A stretch of 64,000 nt of DNA from Polaromonas sp. (GCF_010365105.1 NZ_JAAFGZ010000010.1:62001-126000), one strand, 5' to 3'; positions 7,429 to 18,494 are shown, counted from the stretch's first letter. The notes: generated by a model not told the origin, from the letters alone. A program made the numbers and translations.

Positions 7429-10187
7429 ATGCTGTCGCCTGTCTGGGTCATCGGCGCCTCGCTGGCCTACCTGCTGCTGCTGTTCGCCGTGGCGTACTAC
7501 GGCGACCGGCGGGCTGCCGAGGGGCGCTCGATCATTGCCAACCCCTGGACTTACGCGCTGTCGCTGGGGGTGTACTGCACCGCTTGGACCTACTTTGGCA
7601 GCGTCGGCCGGGCGGCATCGGGCGGCGTGTGGTTCCTGCCGATTTACCTCGGGCCGACGCTGGCCATGGTGCTGGGCTGGATGGTGCTGCGCAAGATGAT
7701 CCGCATTGCCAAAACCTTTCGCATCACGTCGATCGCCGACTTCATCGGCAGCCGCTATGGCAAAAGCCCCCTGCTGGCCGGGCTGGTCACGCTGATTGCC
7801 GTGGTCGGCCTGGTTCCCTATATTGCCCTTCAGCTCAAGGCCGTGTCGGCAGGCTATGGACTGCTGACCGCGCCTGCCGGCACCACCGCGTCGGGGTCGC
7901 CGCCCTGGATGCAGGACAGCGCTTTTTATGTCGCGCTGGTGCTGGCCGGTTTCACCATGGTGTTTGGCGCCCGGCACCTGGACGCCACCGAGCGGCACGA
8001 GGGCATGGTGGCGGCCATCGCCTTCGAGTCGGTGGTCAAGCTGGTGGCCTTCCTGGCCGTCGGCCTGTTCGTGGTCTATGGCCTGTTCGACGGCCTGGCC
8101 GACCTGTTCGCCCGCGCCCGGGCCGTTCCGGCGCTGCAAAGCCTGGTGCGGCTGGAGCAGGGTGCCGAGTTTGCCTGGACGCAATGGTTTGCGCTGATCT
8201 TGCTGTCGATGCTGTCGGTGTTGTTCCTGCCGCGTCAGTTCCAGGTGATGGTGGTGGAAAACGTGCGCGAAAGCCACCTGCGCCGCGCGGTCTGGGTGTT
8301 TCCGCTCTACCTGCTGCTGATCAACCTGTTCGTGCTGCCGATCGCGCTGGGCGGGCTGCTGTACTTTGGCGCCAGCCCGATGAACCCCGAGAACTTTGTG
8401 CTGTCGCTGCCGCTGGCTGCCGGCCAGCATGGGTTGGCGCTGGTCGCGTTCATTGGCGGCCTGTCGGCGGCCACCGGCATGGTGATTGTCGAGACGATTG
8501 CCGTGTCCACCATGGTCAGCAACGAGCTGGTGCTGCCCCTGCTGCTGCGCTCGCGGCACTTTCACGGCGGCGCCGGGCACGACCTGAGCCGCCTGCTGCT
8601 GGGCATCCGCCGCGCCGCCATCCTGGGCGTGCTGGTGCTGGGCTATGTGTACTTTCACCTGGCGGGCGAGGCTTATGCGCTGGTCAGCATCGGCCTGATC
8701 AGCTTTGCCGCCGTGGCCCAGTTCGCGCCGGCAGTGCTGGGCGGGCTGTACTGGAAGGGCGGCACCCGGCTGGGCGCGCTGACGGGCTTGCTGGCCGGAT
8801 TCCTGATGTGGGCCTACACGCTGATGCTGCCGTCAATTGCCAAGTCAGGCTGGCTCGGCACCGACTTCCTGACACTGGGGCCCTGGGGCATCACACTGCT
8901 GCGGCCCGAGCAGCTGCTCGGCCTGCAGGGCCTGGACGGACTCACGCATGCGCTGTTCTGGAGCCTGCTGGTCAACGTGGGCGCCTATGTCGGCCTGTCG
9001 CTGTGGCGCGCGCCGTCGGGGCAGGAAGCCAGCCAGGCGCTGCTGTTTGTCGATGTGTTCCAGCGCACCGCTGCATCCAGTCCGGTGTTCTGGCGCGGCC
9101 AGGCCAAGGTGCCCGATTTGCTGCGCCTGTGCGAGCGCTTCATGGGCGCCGCCAAGGCCAGGTCCTTGTTCGCGTCCTATGCGCGCACGGCCGGCGTGCG
9201 CCAGGGAGAGAGCATCCGGCCCGATGCCCGGCTGGTGCAGTTTGTCGAAACCCAGCTGGCTGGCGCCGTCGGCAGCGCCTCGGCCCGGGTGCTGGTGGCC
9301 TCGGTCGTTGAAGAAGAAGTCCTCACGCCCGAGGACGTGCTGCGCATTCTCGATGAATCGTCGCAAATTCGCGCCTATTCGCGTGAACTGGAAGAAAAGT
9401 CGCATTCGCTGGAACGCGCGACGGCCGAGTTGCGCCAGGCCAACGAGCAACTCAAGAGCCTGGACCGCCTGAAAGACGATTTCATGTCCTCGGTCACGCA
9501 CGAGCTGCGTACGCCGCTGACCTCGATCCGCGCGCTTGCCGAGTTGATGCGCGACGACGCCGGCATGGACTTGGCGCAGCGCCAGCATTTCATGCTGATC
9601 ATCGTCTCGGAAACCGAACGCCTGACGCGCCTGGTGAATCAGGTGCTGGACATGGCCAAGATCGAGTCGGGCAACGCCGAGTGGCACAACGCCGAGGTGG
9701 ACCTGGGCGCGCTGCTGTCCCGGGCCGTCGAAACCACCGCCGAAATGTTCCGCGAACGGCAGTGCGAGGTGCAGCTGCACCTGCCCCCGCACGTGCCGCA
9801 CTTGCGGGCTGATCCGGACCGCCTGTTGCAGGTGGTGCTGAACCTGCTGTCGAACGCCGTCAAGTTTGTCCCGGTGCCCGGCGGCCGGGTGGTGGTCAGC
9901 CTGGCCAGCGATGTCAGCGGCCTGACAGTGCGCGTGCTGGACAATGGGCCCGGCGTACCGGCAGAACAGCAGGGCCTGATTTTCGAGCGCTTCCGGCAGG
10001 GCGGCGATGGCCTCAACCGGCCGCAGGGCACCGGCCTGGGCTTGCCGATCAGCCGCCAGATCGTCGAGCATTTCGGCGGGCGCCTGTGGCTGGAGGCCGC
10101 CAGCGGGCAGGGCGCCTGCTTTGCGTTTCACCTGCCCTGGAACGCGCCCGTGCCGCAGGCGCCAACTACAACAAGAGGAGACAAGAC

Positions 10188-10191
<4 letters not shown>
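7429..10191 (+). CDS. Hybrid symporter-sensor histidine kinase (SLC5 domain + HisKA + HATPase), CbrA/CrbS-like
   Basis: A 920-residue inner-membrane sensor kinase. Residues about 1-540 form a complete SSS/SLC5-type transporter fold. A cytosolic linker follows (about 540-675) that ends in a coiled coil (RELEEKSHSLERATAELRQ). The HisKA domain has the phospho-accepting histidine in HELRTPL (residue 691). The ATPase domain has the N box around NLLSNAVKF (805) and the G boxes DNGPGVP and GTGLGL. This layout is that of CbrA and CrbS, which sense carbon compounds through a transporter-like domain. Start ATG 7429 sits just after the upstream gene; the frame opens earlier (7297) but overlaps that gene. 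The stop overlaps the response regulator start (ATGA). The ligand is unknown; acetate is a reasonable guess from context. Confidence 0.92.
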
Positions 10192-10558
<367 letters not shown>

Positions 10559-10562
<4 letters not shown>

Positions 10563-12730
10563 AGCAGCCCGACCGCAGGCTGATGCTGGCGATCGCCGCT
10601 GTCGGGCTGGCCCTGGCCGCCTGGCTGGTCGTGAGCGGGGCGCTGGTCTGGTCCACGCTGGCACCTGACGAGCGCGAAACCGTGGGTGCGGTGCTGGGGC
10701 CGCGCATCGCCCTGCTTGGCATGAGCTGGCTGGCGGCGCTGGCGGGCGTGGCGTACGGGATGCATCGGCTCTACCTGCGCTACGCCAGCGCTCCGGTGCG
10801 CCTGCTGGAAGCCACCCGCGTGCTGCTCGCCGCCAGCGAAGCGCATCAGCTCACGCCCCAGGGCAGCACCGAACTCCGCGCACTGGCCGGCAGCATCAAC
10901 GAACTGGCTGGCCAGCGCGACCGCCTGCGCGAAGACATGGCCGAGCAGATCGCTTTGGCCAGCCGCAACGTGCAGCAGGAAAAAAATCGCCTGGCCGCGC
11001 TGATGGCCGAGTTGACGCAAAGCGTGGTGGTCTGCAACCTCGACGGCCGCATCCTGCTCTACAACAGCCGCGCCCGGCTGCAGTTTCGCGCCCTGTCGCA
11101 GGCGCCGACACTGGCCGATGGCGCCGAGCTGATGGGCATCGGCCGCTCGATTTACGCCGTGTTCGACCGCCAGCTGGTAGCCCATGCGCTGGAAACCATC
11201 CACCAGCGCCTGCGCCGGGGCGCGGCCAGCCCGTCGGCGCAGTTTGTCACGGCCACCCGCTCCGGCCAGCTGATCCGCGTGCAGATGGCGCCAGTGCGCG
11301 ACCCGGCGACAGGCGCCGGGCCGGACGCCGGCATCAGCGGCTTTGTGCTGATGCTGGACAACGTGACGCAGAGTTTCGAGGAGGCCACGGTGCGCGACCA
11401 GCTGCTGCACGGCCTGACCGAGGGCAGCCGCTCGTCCCTGGCCAACATGCAGGCGGCGGTGGACATGCTCGGTTACGCCGACCTGGAGCCCGAGATGCGC
11501 GAGCGGTTTCTGCGCGTGGTGCGCGAGGAAGTCAGCGCCATGAGCATGCGCATCACCGACCTGGTGCAGCGCTCGACCCAGGGGCTCAAGACGCGCTGGC
11601 CGCTGGAGGAAATGCTCGGCACCGACTTTGTCACCGCCGCCCAGCGCCAGATCGAAAGCCATTGCCAGCGCGGCGTGGCGGTCGAAGGCGCAGATGCCAG
11701 CCTGTGGCTCAAGGTCGAAAGCTTCACGCTGCTGCAGGTACTGACCTACCTGGCGAGCCGGCTGGTCGATGAATTCGACGTGAAGTTTTTGCAGCTGCGG
11801 TTGCAGCAGGTGGGCCAGCGCGCGCAACTCGATTTGATCTGGTCCGGCCAGGTGATGAGCACCGAAACCGTCATGGCCTGGGAAATGGACCCGATGCGTT
11901 TTGGCACACAGAGCACGCCGCTGACGGTACGCGACGTGGTCGAGCGCCACGGCGGCGAGATGTGGTTCGAGCGCGAGCGCGTGCGGCACCAGGCTTTTTT
12001 CCGTTTCCTGCTGCCGCTGGCCAGCAAGCAGGAGCAGCTCGAAGCATCGCAGATCATGCAGAACGAGAGCCGACCCGAATACTACGATTTTGACCTGTTC
12101 CAGGTCAGCGAACAGGCCAGCGCGCTTGATGACCAGCTGCTCTCGTCGCTGTCCTTTACCGTGTTCGACACCGAGACCACCGGTTTGAGTCCGTCGCAAG
12201 GCGACGAGATCATCCAGATCGGCGCGGCCCGCATCGTCAACGGCAGGCTGCTGCGCCAGGAGTCGTTCGAGCAGTTGGTGGACCCGGGCCGGCTGATTTC
12301 AGCCGCCTCGATTCCCATCCACGGCATCACGCAGGATATGGTCACCGGCCAGCCGACGATTGCCGAGGTGCTGCCCGCCTTTCACGCGTTTGCGCAGGAT
12401 ACGGTGCTGGTGGCGCACAACGCGGCCTTCGACATGAAGTTTTTACAGTTGCAGGAGGCGCGCACCGGCGTGGCCTTCCACCAGCCGGTGCTCGACACGC
12501 TGCTGCTGTCGGCGGTGGTGCATCCGAGCCAGGAATCGCACCGGCTCGAAGCCATTGCCGGGCGTTTCAACATCACCGTGCTGGGCCGGCACACGGCGCT
12601 GGGGGATGCCATGGTGACCGCCGAAGTGCTGCTGCGCCTGCTGCCGCTGCTGCAGGGCATGGGCATCCACACCTTGCGGCAGGCGCGGGAGGCGGCGCAG
12701 GAAACCTACTATGCGCGGCTCAAGTATTGA
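10559..12730 (+). CDS. Membrane pseudo-histidine kinase fused to a DnaQ-type 3'-5' exonuclease
   Basis: A 723-residue protein. Two N-terminal helices (about 8-30 and 48-68) frame a short periplasmic loop, followed by a HAMP-like segment (about 70-130) and a coiled coil. A PAS-like domain spans about 145-270. A kinase-shaped region follows (about 275-500) in which the usual SHELRTPL box reads TEGSRSSL (about 286-293): the histidine is absent and no clear N box is seen, so it should not be an active kinase. The C-terminal part is a complete DEDDh exonuclease with Asp537, Glu539, Asp625, His678 and Asp683 (DTETTGL, HNAAFD, HTALGD). It may hydrolyse RNA or DNA 3' ends under control of the receiver protein encoded immediately upstream. 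The domain reading is solid; the substrate and control are inference. Confidence 0.85.
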
Positions 12731-12779
12731 GTTTTTTGCAGCTGCTGATGTTTGCGGGTTGATCGCTGCGGTTTTTGTA

Positions 12780-13025
12780 CTTTGGCTTTGGGTAGGTTCT
12801 TCTGTGGTCTGAGGGGTGAGCGCCTTCCCGGCGGGGGGTAACTTTCTTTTCGGGCAAAAAAGAAACTCACGAAAGAAAGTTGCCTGGGGATCGGGTTAGA
12901 GCTGAGCGCTCTGACGGGCCATCGCTTCGCTGGGCCCTGGGCACCTGGAGGTGAGGGCTGGTAGCCATGCCGGAGGCTGGCTGGTTCTACCGCTCGTTCG
13001 CCAACAGCTTCACGCTCTGCTTGAT
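12780..13025. repeat. Left arm of a large nested inverted repeat
   Basis: About 246 bases that reappear, inverted and with scattered mismatches and small gaps, at 13232-13482. The arm begins at CTTTGGCTTTGGGTAGG and ends at CACGCTCTGCTTGA. It contains short runs such as AACTTTCTTTTCGGGC and GAAAGAAAGTT that can pair locally. No convincing gene lies in it. The arm starts 50 bases after the exonuclease gene. Confidence 0.9.
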
Positions 13026-13107
13026 CTGGTTTGCTTACGCTGCGCACATCAGCGCTGTTCCATTAAGAATTTCTTCATCAGAAGCGCAACTGCTCAGCTT
13101 TGTCAGG

Positions 13108-13195
13108 GTAGGTCGGATTAGCCGCAGGCGTAATCCGACAAAGTAAAGACGCAAATCGCCGATGTCGGGTTACGCCTGCGGCTAACCCGACCTAC
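13108..13195. repeat. Inner inverted repeat with GTAGGTCGG ends
   Basis: Two 33-base copies (13108-13140 and 13163-13195) in opposite orientation lie in the loop of the larger inverted repeat. Each is itself an imperfect palindrome (GGATTA...TAATCC in the first). Elements with GTAGGTCGGGTTAG ends are known as dispersed repeats in many proteobacteria. I see no transposase. Confidence 0.85.
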
Positions 13196-13231
13196 GAAAC
13201 TGCCAGCAGTCTTTGAAACATCAATGAAACG

Positions 13232-13482
13232 GTCAAGCAGAGCGTGAAGCTGTTGGCGAACGAGCGGTCGAACCAGCCAGCCTTTGACAACGCCACCAGC
13301 CCTCAGATCCAGGTGCCCAGGGCCCAGCGAAGCGATGGCCCGACAGAGCGTTCAGCTCTAACCCGCTCCCGACCCCGGGCAACTTTCTTTGGTGACTTTC
13401 TTTTTTGCCCGAAAAGAAAGCTACCCCCCGCCGGGAAGGCGCTCACCCCTCAGACCACAGAAGAACCTACCCAAAGCCAAAG
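13232..13482. repeat. Right arm of the large nested inverted repeat
   Basis: Inverted partner of 12780-13025. The arms match over nearly their whole length, including the ends (CCTACCCAAAGCCAAAG here). The differences are substitutions and short indels, for example around 13285-13290 and 13390-13400. This suggests an old duplication or a mobile element that has drifted. The rest of the gap (13483-13631) holds only a degraded AGCTATTTAATTCATAGC repeat at about 13577-13595. Confidence 0.9.
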
Positions 13483-13631
13483 GCAGTCAACCAACAAAGC
13501 ATCCATCAAACCGAAAGCGTTAATAATTACGAATTTATTGATGAAATATGTCGCTTGCGCAATATCAGCGTGCATAAGCAGCTATTTAATTCATAGCGCA
13601 TCAGGCTCAAGGCCACCGATGGCGCAGCGAC

Positions 13632-15509
13632 TCAGAAGCGTCCCGACTGGTAACGCTGTGCCAGCACGCCCTGCAGCGTCTGCACCACCAGAAAGGCGTC
13701 CTTCAGCTGACTGCGTTGAAAATTCGACAAGTCTTCAAGCGCCAGGAAATTGTCCGGCGCCTGCCCGCGCAGCGTCTGGCGCGACTGGTGGTCGATGCGC
13801 AGTTTGCTTAAAAACTCCAGCGCATGGCGCAAATCGCGCGCGCCCTGCAGGCTTACCTCGCCGGCCTCGGCCACCTGGGCCAGCCGGTCACTGGTGTTGA
13901 CGGCCTGCAGGCCGCCAGCCAGCGCATACACCCGCGCGAGGTCCACGATGGGCACGATGGCGCTGTGCTTCAGGTCGATGGTGCGGGAGTTGTCGCCGCC
14001 GCGAATCAGCGCAATGTTGCCGAACAGGCCCAGCGGCGGCCGATGCTTCAGCGCATTGCTGACCATGTAGGCCAGAAACAGGCTGTTGCCCCGGGTGCGC
14101 TGCAATACGCCCTGGCGCAAGGTGTCGAGCAGTTCGGCCTTGCCGTGGATGGCGCGCTGGTCAAAGAACACGCAGGTCAGCATCAGCGACTTCGGTTCGG
14201 GCTGTTGCACCCACTGCTCGAAATACTGCATCCAGCGCCGGCGTGGCTGGCGCCAGGTGTCGGTCATGGCCATCATCTCGCCCGGGCAGTGGATGTAGCC
14301 GCAGGCTGCCAGGCCGTCGCAGACAAACCTGGAAAAGGTGCGGAAATAGTCGCCGTGCGCGGCTTCGTCGTAACGGTCGTCCAGCACCAGGCAGTTGTCC
14401 TGGTCGGACCTGGCGGTCTGTTCGCTGCGCGCCTGCGAGCCGGCCGCCACCCAGACATAGTCGATGGGTGCGGGGCCGAGTTTCGCCTCGGCCAGATGGA
14501 TCAGACGCGTGGTCAGTGCATCGGTGATGGCGGTGACAATGTGGCCGGTGCTGTAGGCGCTGGCATTGGCGCCGGCCAGGTGCTGCTGCAGGCGCTGGAT
14601 GCGCGTGCTGATCCGGGCCAGGCCTTCGACATCGGTCTGCTGGTGGATGTCGCCCACCAAGTACACCGCCGAGGTGCTGTGCTGCTCGGCCAGGTCGGTG
14701 GCGGTGAGTATGCCGGCCAGGCGCTGGCCGTCCATCACCGGCACATGGTGAATGTTGTGCCGCGCCATCAGCAGCAGCGCCTCGAAGGCGGGGCTTGCCG
14801 CGTCGAGCGTCAGCGGCACCAGCGTGGCAATGTCGGCCACCGGGCGGCCGGTGTCCAGGCCCTGGGCCAGCACGCGGTTGCGCAGGTCGCGGTCGGTGAC
14901 AAGGCCGCACAACTGGCCGTTCTCGACCAGCAGCACCGACGACACGCGCTGCGACTGCATCAGCGCTGCGGCCGCGCGGATCGGGGTGGCTGGCGGCAAG
15001 GTGACGGCTTCGCGCCGGATCAGCAGGCGAATCGGCGTGCCCAGCAGGCCGGGTTCGCCGGCCTGTTCGGGCAGGGCCGGGCTGCCTGAAGGCGCTTCGC
15101 CGGAAAAGGCCGGCAGTGAAGGAAAGAAAACCACCAGTTCAGGCTGGTGCCGGCACAGCGCATTCAGGGCATCGGCCGGCAAAATGGCCAGCGAAACGTT
15201 GGTGGCGGCCACCGCCTGCCAGCTCGCCTGTTGAAAAACCGGCGTCACGCCAGCACCAAAGTAGTCGCCTGTCTGCAAGGCCACTGTCCAGCCCACATCC
15301 GTGTCCTGCAGGTTCACCGTGCCACTGACGACCAGCACCAGCTGATCCGGCACCTGGCCCTGCGCCAGCACCATGGCACCTGCGGCAAAACCGGTCCACT
15401 GGCAGTGGCTGGCCAGGGTCGCAAGTGCATCGTGCGGCACCTGCCGGAACACCCGGAGGTGTGACAGGAATTCCAGCGCAGGGAGCGCAGACACAGGGTT
15501 TTTTTTCAT
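13632..15509 (-). CDS. cNMP-binding / CBS / DUF294 nucleotidyltransferase-like protein, copy 2
   Basis: A 625-residue paralogue of the protein at 720-2561 with the same order: cNMP-binding-like barrel (about 20-130), two CBS domains (about 155-285), a DUF294 core with GSQARSEQTARSDQDN (about 355-370) and a helical C-terminal domain. The catalytic-type Gly-Ser and Asp-x-Asp residues are kept, so it may be active. I chose ATG 15509 (MKKNPVSALPALEFL), where family resemblance begins; the frame is open to 15602. It is transcribed toward the inverted repeat and toward the sensor operon. The two copies differ in much of the barrel, which suggests different ligands. Confidence 0.84.
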   Translation of the reverse strand: MKKNPVSALPALEFLSHLRVFRQVPHDALATLASHCQWTGFAAGAMVLAQGQVPDQLVLVVSGTVNLQDTDVGWTVALQTGDYFGAGVTPVFQQASWQAVAATNVSLAILPADALNALCRHQPELVVFFPSLPAFSGEAPSGSPALPEQAGEPGLLGTPIRLLIRREAVTLPPATPIRAAAALMQSQRVSSVLLVENGQLCGLVTDRDLRNRVLAQGLDTGRPVADIATLVPLTLDAASPAFEALLLMARHNIHHVPVMDGQRLAGILTATDLAEQHSTSAVYLVGDIHQQTDVEGLARISTRIQRLQQHLAGANASAYSTGHIVTAITDALTTRLIHLAEAKLGPAPIDYVWVAAGSQARSEQTARSDQDNCLVLDDRYDEAAHGDYFRTFSRFVCDGLAACGYIHCPGEMMAMTDTWRQPRRRWMQYFEQWVQQPEPKSLMLTCVFFDQRAIHGKAELLDTLRQGVLQRTRGNSLFLAYMVSNALKHRPPLGLFGNIALIRGGDNSRTIDLKHSAIVPIVDLARVYALAGGLQAVNTSDRLAQVAEAGEVSLQGARDLRHALEFLSKLRIDHQSRQTLRGQAPDNFLALEDLSNFQRSQLKDAFLVVQTLQGVLAQRYQSGRF

Positions 15510-15675
15510 GGCAGGCCGGTGGAAAAAACGCAAAGCCGGGAGATGCTGCATTGTTGCAGGCCCACTGCCCGGGCGCACCTGGTGCATCTTGCGCCAGGTC
15601 AATGCAGGGCCAACGCCCCAGTGTGCCGGTGCCGGGCCTTGCCGCTATGCTTGATTCAGACAAGGACCTTCCGCC

Positions 15676-16326
15676 ATGAAACACATCACGTTTTATCTCG
15701 ACTTCATCTCGCCCTATGCCCACCTGGCGTTTGAAGCACTGCCCGACGCGCTGATGGGCGTGAGCTACCGCGTCAGCCATGTGCCAGTGCTGTTCGCCGG
15801 CCTGCTGAAGCACCATGGCCAGCTGGGGCCGGCCGAGATCGCCTCCAAGCGCGAATGGACCTACCGCCAGGTGCTGTGGCTGGCGCACAGCCGGGGCATT
15901 GCCCTGGAGATGCCCGCCAGCCATCCGTTCAATCCCCTGGCGCTGCTGCGGCTGGCGCTGGCCAGCAGTTCCGAGGCGACGCCGGGAGCGCCCAACCGCT
16001 ATGTCTGCGAAACCATTTTTCGCCATGTCTGGCGCGGTGGCGCCGAAGCCGTCGATGCGCAGCGGCTGCAGGCGCTGGCGACGCAGCTTCGGCCACAGCA
16101 CGATCCCGAAGGCGACGCCGTCAAGGCGCAGCTGAAGAGCAATACCGATGCCGCCATTGCACACGGCGTTTTCGGCGTGCCAACCTTCGCCGTTGACGAC
16201 AAGCTTTTTTGGGGACTGGATGCGCTTCCCATGCTGCGCGCTTACCTGCTGGGCGACCCCTGGTTTGACGGGCCGGACTGGAACGGGGTGCATGCGGTTT
16301 CGTCAGCCATCACGCGTCGCCGCTAG
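15676..16326 (+). CDS. 2-hydroxychromene-2-carboxylate isomerase-like protein (DsbA/kappa-GST fold)
   Basis: A 216-residue protein of the thioredoxin-like HCCA isomerase family. NahD in this family carries out a glutathione-dependent isomerisation during naphthalene breakdown. The opening FYLDFISPYAHLAF has the serine (SPY) that replaces the DsbA cysteine, and the C-terminal GVFGVPTF with the cis-proline is present. No other aromatic-degradation gene is nearby, so the physiological substrate may differ. A short intergenic region separates it from the divergent DUF294 gene, so the two may share a promoter region. Confidence 0.87.
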   Translation: MKHITFYLDFISPYAHLAFEALPDALMGVSYRVSHVPVLFAGLLKHHGQLGPAEIASKREWTYRQVLWLAHSRGIALEMPASHPFNPLALLRLALASSSEATPGAPNRYVCETIFRHVWRGGAEAVDAQRLQALATQLRPQHDPEGDAVKAQLKSNTDAAIAHGVFGVPTFAVDDKLFWGLDALPMLRAYLLGDPWFDGPDWNGVHAVSSAITRRR

Positions 16327-16366
16327 GGTTTGTACCGACGAGCTTCACATGCTGAAAAATGTCTCC

Positions 16367-16380
16367 AGGGTTAGCCCTTG
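16367..16380 (+). promoter_or_regulatory. GGGTTAGCCC motif upstream of the MHS transporter
   Basis: The second copy of the short dyad also seen at 4437-4450. Here it lies about 130 bases before the transporter start, followed by AT-rich sequence that probably contains the promoter. The link between the two sites is tentative. Confidence 0.32.
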
Positions 16381-16507
16381 GCTTGTCAGACTGATGAAAG
16401 TCTCATGAAAGGTTTTGTTATTTTCACGTCAGACTTGTGACAGGCGTGTCCAAAATACTAACCCTAGCCTCCAGTTAGGAGGCATTTATTATTTTGGAGA
16501 CAAGACA

Positions 16508-18169
16508 ATGGCAACACCCGCAATTGACAACAGACCGATGTCATCGGAGCAAAGGCGAGTGATCTTCGCGTCTTCGCTGGGTACGGTTTTCGAGTGGTAC
16601 GATTTTTATCTTTATGGCTCGCTGGCGGCCATCATTGCAAGGCAATTTTTCAGCGGACTGGACGCCGGTTCGGCCTTCATTTTTGCGCTGCTGGCCTTTG
16701 CCGCCGGCTTCATCGTCCGGCCTTTCGGCGCGCTGCTGTTCGGCCGACTGGGCGACATGATCGGCCGCAAATACACGTTTCTGGTCACCATCGTCATCAT
16801 GGGCCTGTCCACCTTCATCGTCGGCCTGCTGCCCAACTATGCGTCCATCGGGGTTGCCGCGCCGGTCATCCTGATTGCCCTGCGCATGCTGCAGGGCCTG
16901 GCGCTGGGCGGCGAGTACGGCGGCGCGGCGGTGTATGTGGCCGAGCACGCGCCCCAGCACAAGCGCGGTGCCTATACCTCATGGATCCAGACCACGGCGA
17001 CCATGGGCCTGTTCCTGAGCCTGATGGTCATTCTGGGCGTGCGAACCGCCGTCGGCGAAGCCGCGTTTGCCGACTGGGGCTGGCGCATTCCCTTCATTGT
17101 CTCGATCCTGCTGCTGGCGGTCTCGGTGTACATCCGTCTGTCGATGAACGAATCGCCCGCCTTCCAGAAAATGAAGGCGGAAGGCCGCACCTCCAAGGCG
17201 CCGCTGTCGGAGTCGTTTGGGCAGTGGAAAAACCTGAAAATCGTGATCCTGGCGCTGATCGGCCTGACCGCCGGCCAGGCCGTGGTCTGGTACTCGGGCC
17301 AGTTCTATGCCTTGTTTTTCCTGACGCAGGCGCTCAAGGTCGATGGCCCGACGGCCAACATCCTGGTGGCTTACTCGCTGATCCTGGGCACGCCTTTCTT
17401 TGTGATTTTCGGCATGCTGTCGGACAAGATCGGCCGCAAGCCCATCATCATGGCCGGCTGCCTGCTGGCTTCCTTGACCTACTTTCCGGTGTTCACCGCG
17501 CTGACCAAGGCTGCCAACCCCGACCTGGCCGCCGCACAGGCCGCCAACCAGGTGGTGGTGACAGCCGACGCGTCGGAATGCTCGTTCCAGTTCAACCCGA
17601 CCGGCACCGCCAAGTTCACCAGTTCCTGCGACATTGCCAAACAGGTGCTGGCCGGCGCATCGGTGAGCTATGAAAACGCCGCCGGTGCGGCAGGCACGCC
17701 CGCGACCATCAAGATCGGCGGAACCGAGATCGCCAGCTATACCGCCAAGGGCCTGTCTGCTGAAGAAGCCAGGAAAAAAGACGCTGAATTCAAGAAGGCC
17801 GTGGCCGATGCCTTGAAAACTGCCGGTTACCCCAGCAAGGCCGACCCCGACAAGGTGGACAAGTTCACGGTGACCCTGATACTGTTCTATCTGGTGCTCT
17901 TGGTGACCATGGTCTATGGCCCGATTGCCGCCATGCTGGTGGAACTTTTCCCGACGCGCATCCGCTACACCTCCATGAGCCTGCCCTACCATATTGGCAA
18001 TGGCTGGTTTGGCGGCTTGCTGCCGACCACTGCTTTTGCCATCGTGGCGCAAACCGGCAACATGTACAACGGCTTGTGGTATCCGATCATCATTGCCGGC
18101 ATGACGTTTGTGGTTGGCACGCTGTTTGTGAAGGAAACCAAGGACGTTGACATCTATGCCAACGACTGA
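16508..18169 (+). CDS. MFS transporter, metabolite:H+ symporter (ProP/ShiA-like) with a large loop
   Basis: A 553-residue inner-membrane transporter of the MHS branch of the major facilitator superfamily. These proteins import organic acids, shikimate, proline/betaine or alpha-ketoglutarate with protons. It shows the early FEWYDFYLYGSLA motif and the GRLGDMIGRK loop between helices 2 and 3. Compared with ProP (about 500 residues) it has an inserted hydrophilic segment of about 110 residues (roughly 335-450) with two cysteines (SECSF and SSCDIAK) between later helices, probably periplasmic. ATG 16508 follows TTGGAGAC. A terminator follows the gene. The substrate cannot be read from the sequence. 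Confidence 0.87.
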   Translation: MATPAIDNRPMSSEQRRVIFASSLGTVFEWYDFYLYGSLAAIIARQFFSGLDAGSAFIFALLAFAAGFIVRPFGALLFGRLGDMIGRKYTFLVTIVIMGLSTFIVGLLPNYASIGVAAPVILIALRMLQGLALGGEYGGAAVYVAEHAPQHKRGAYTSWIQTTATMGLFLSLMVILGVRTAVGEAAFADWGWRIPFIVSILLLAVSVYIRLSMNESPAFQKMKAEGRTSKAPLSESFGQWKNLKIVILALIGLTAGQAVVWYSGQFYALFFLTQALKVDGPTANILVAYSLILGTPFFVIFGMLSDKIGRKPIIMAGCLLASLTYFPVFTALTKAANPDLAAAQAANQVVVTADASECSFQFNPTGTAKFTSSCDIAKQVLAGASVSYENAAGAAGTPATIKIGGTEIASYTAKGLSAEEARKKDAEFKKAVADALKTAGYPSKADPDKVDKFTVTLILFYLVLLVTMVYGPIAAMLVELFPTRIRYTSMSLPYHIGNGWFGGLLPTTAFAIVAQTGNMYNGLWYPIIIAGMTFVVGTLFVKETKDVDIYAND

Positions 18170-18229
18170 CCAGGCGATTCGGCCGCCGGTGCTGGCGGGC
18201 TTCACGCCGGGATTTTTATAAATCCTCAA

Positions 18230-18260
18230 GGCTCCTGTCACATGACGGGAGCCTTTGTTT
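18230..18260 (+). terminator. Terminator after the MHS transporter
   Basis: A stem of GGCTCCTGTC with GACGGGAGCC and a tail TTTGTTT, 61 bases after the stop. The gap continues to 18494 and is AT-rich (18355-18440) with a TTGACA near 18399 but no good -10 at the right distance. It presumably holds the promoter for the next gene. Confidence 0.8.
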
Positions 18261-18494
18261 CATGCGTGCGGGCAGTCTGCAAAAGAAAAGCCGGTTGGCG
18301 CCACCTTGCCGCCCGCCATCACGGCAGGAAGTCCGCCCAACTGTGCGGATTAACCTGCATTGACAAGCAGGAAAATTTTCTGAAGATGTAAAAATCTTGT
18401 TGACAATGAAAAAAACAAAGAAATTCGTTCCCTAAAACAAACAATGACCGTCCGCAGTCAACAGGGCGGCCGGTAGTCGAAGAAAGTCCTGCCG

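Noticed and set aside
12780..13482. Inverted repeat as an intact insertion sequence
   Set aside because: No transposase frame in it; the arms are too long and alike to be simple terminal repeats.
13244..13900. 218-codon plus-strand open frame over the inverted repeat
   Set aside because: It covers the right arm of the repeat and the antisense of the DUF294 gene; low-complexity translation without any domain.
14161..14910. 249-codon Arg/Ala/Gly-rich frame on the minus strand
   Set aside because: Shadow frame of the second DUF294 gene, caused by high GC.
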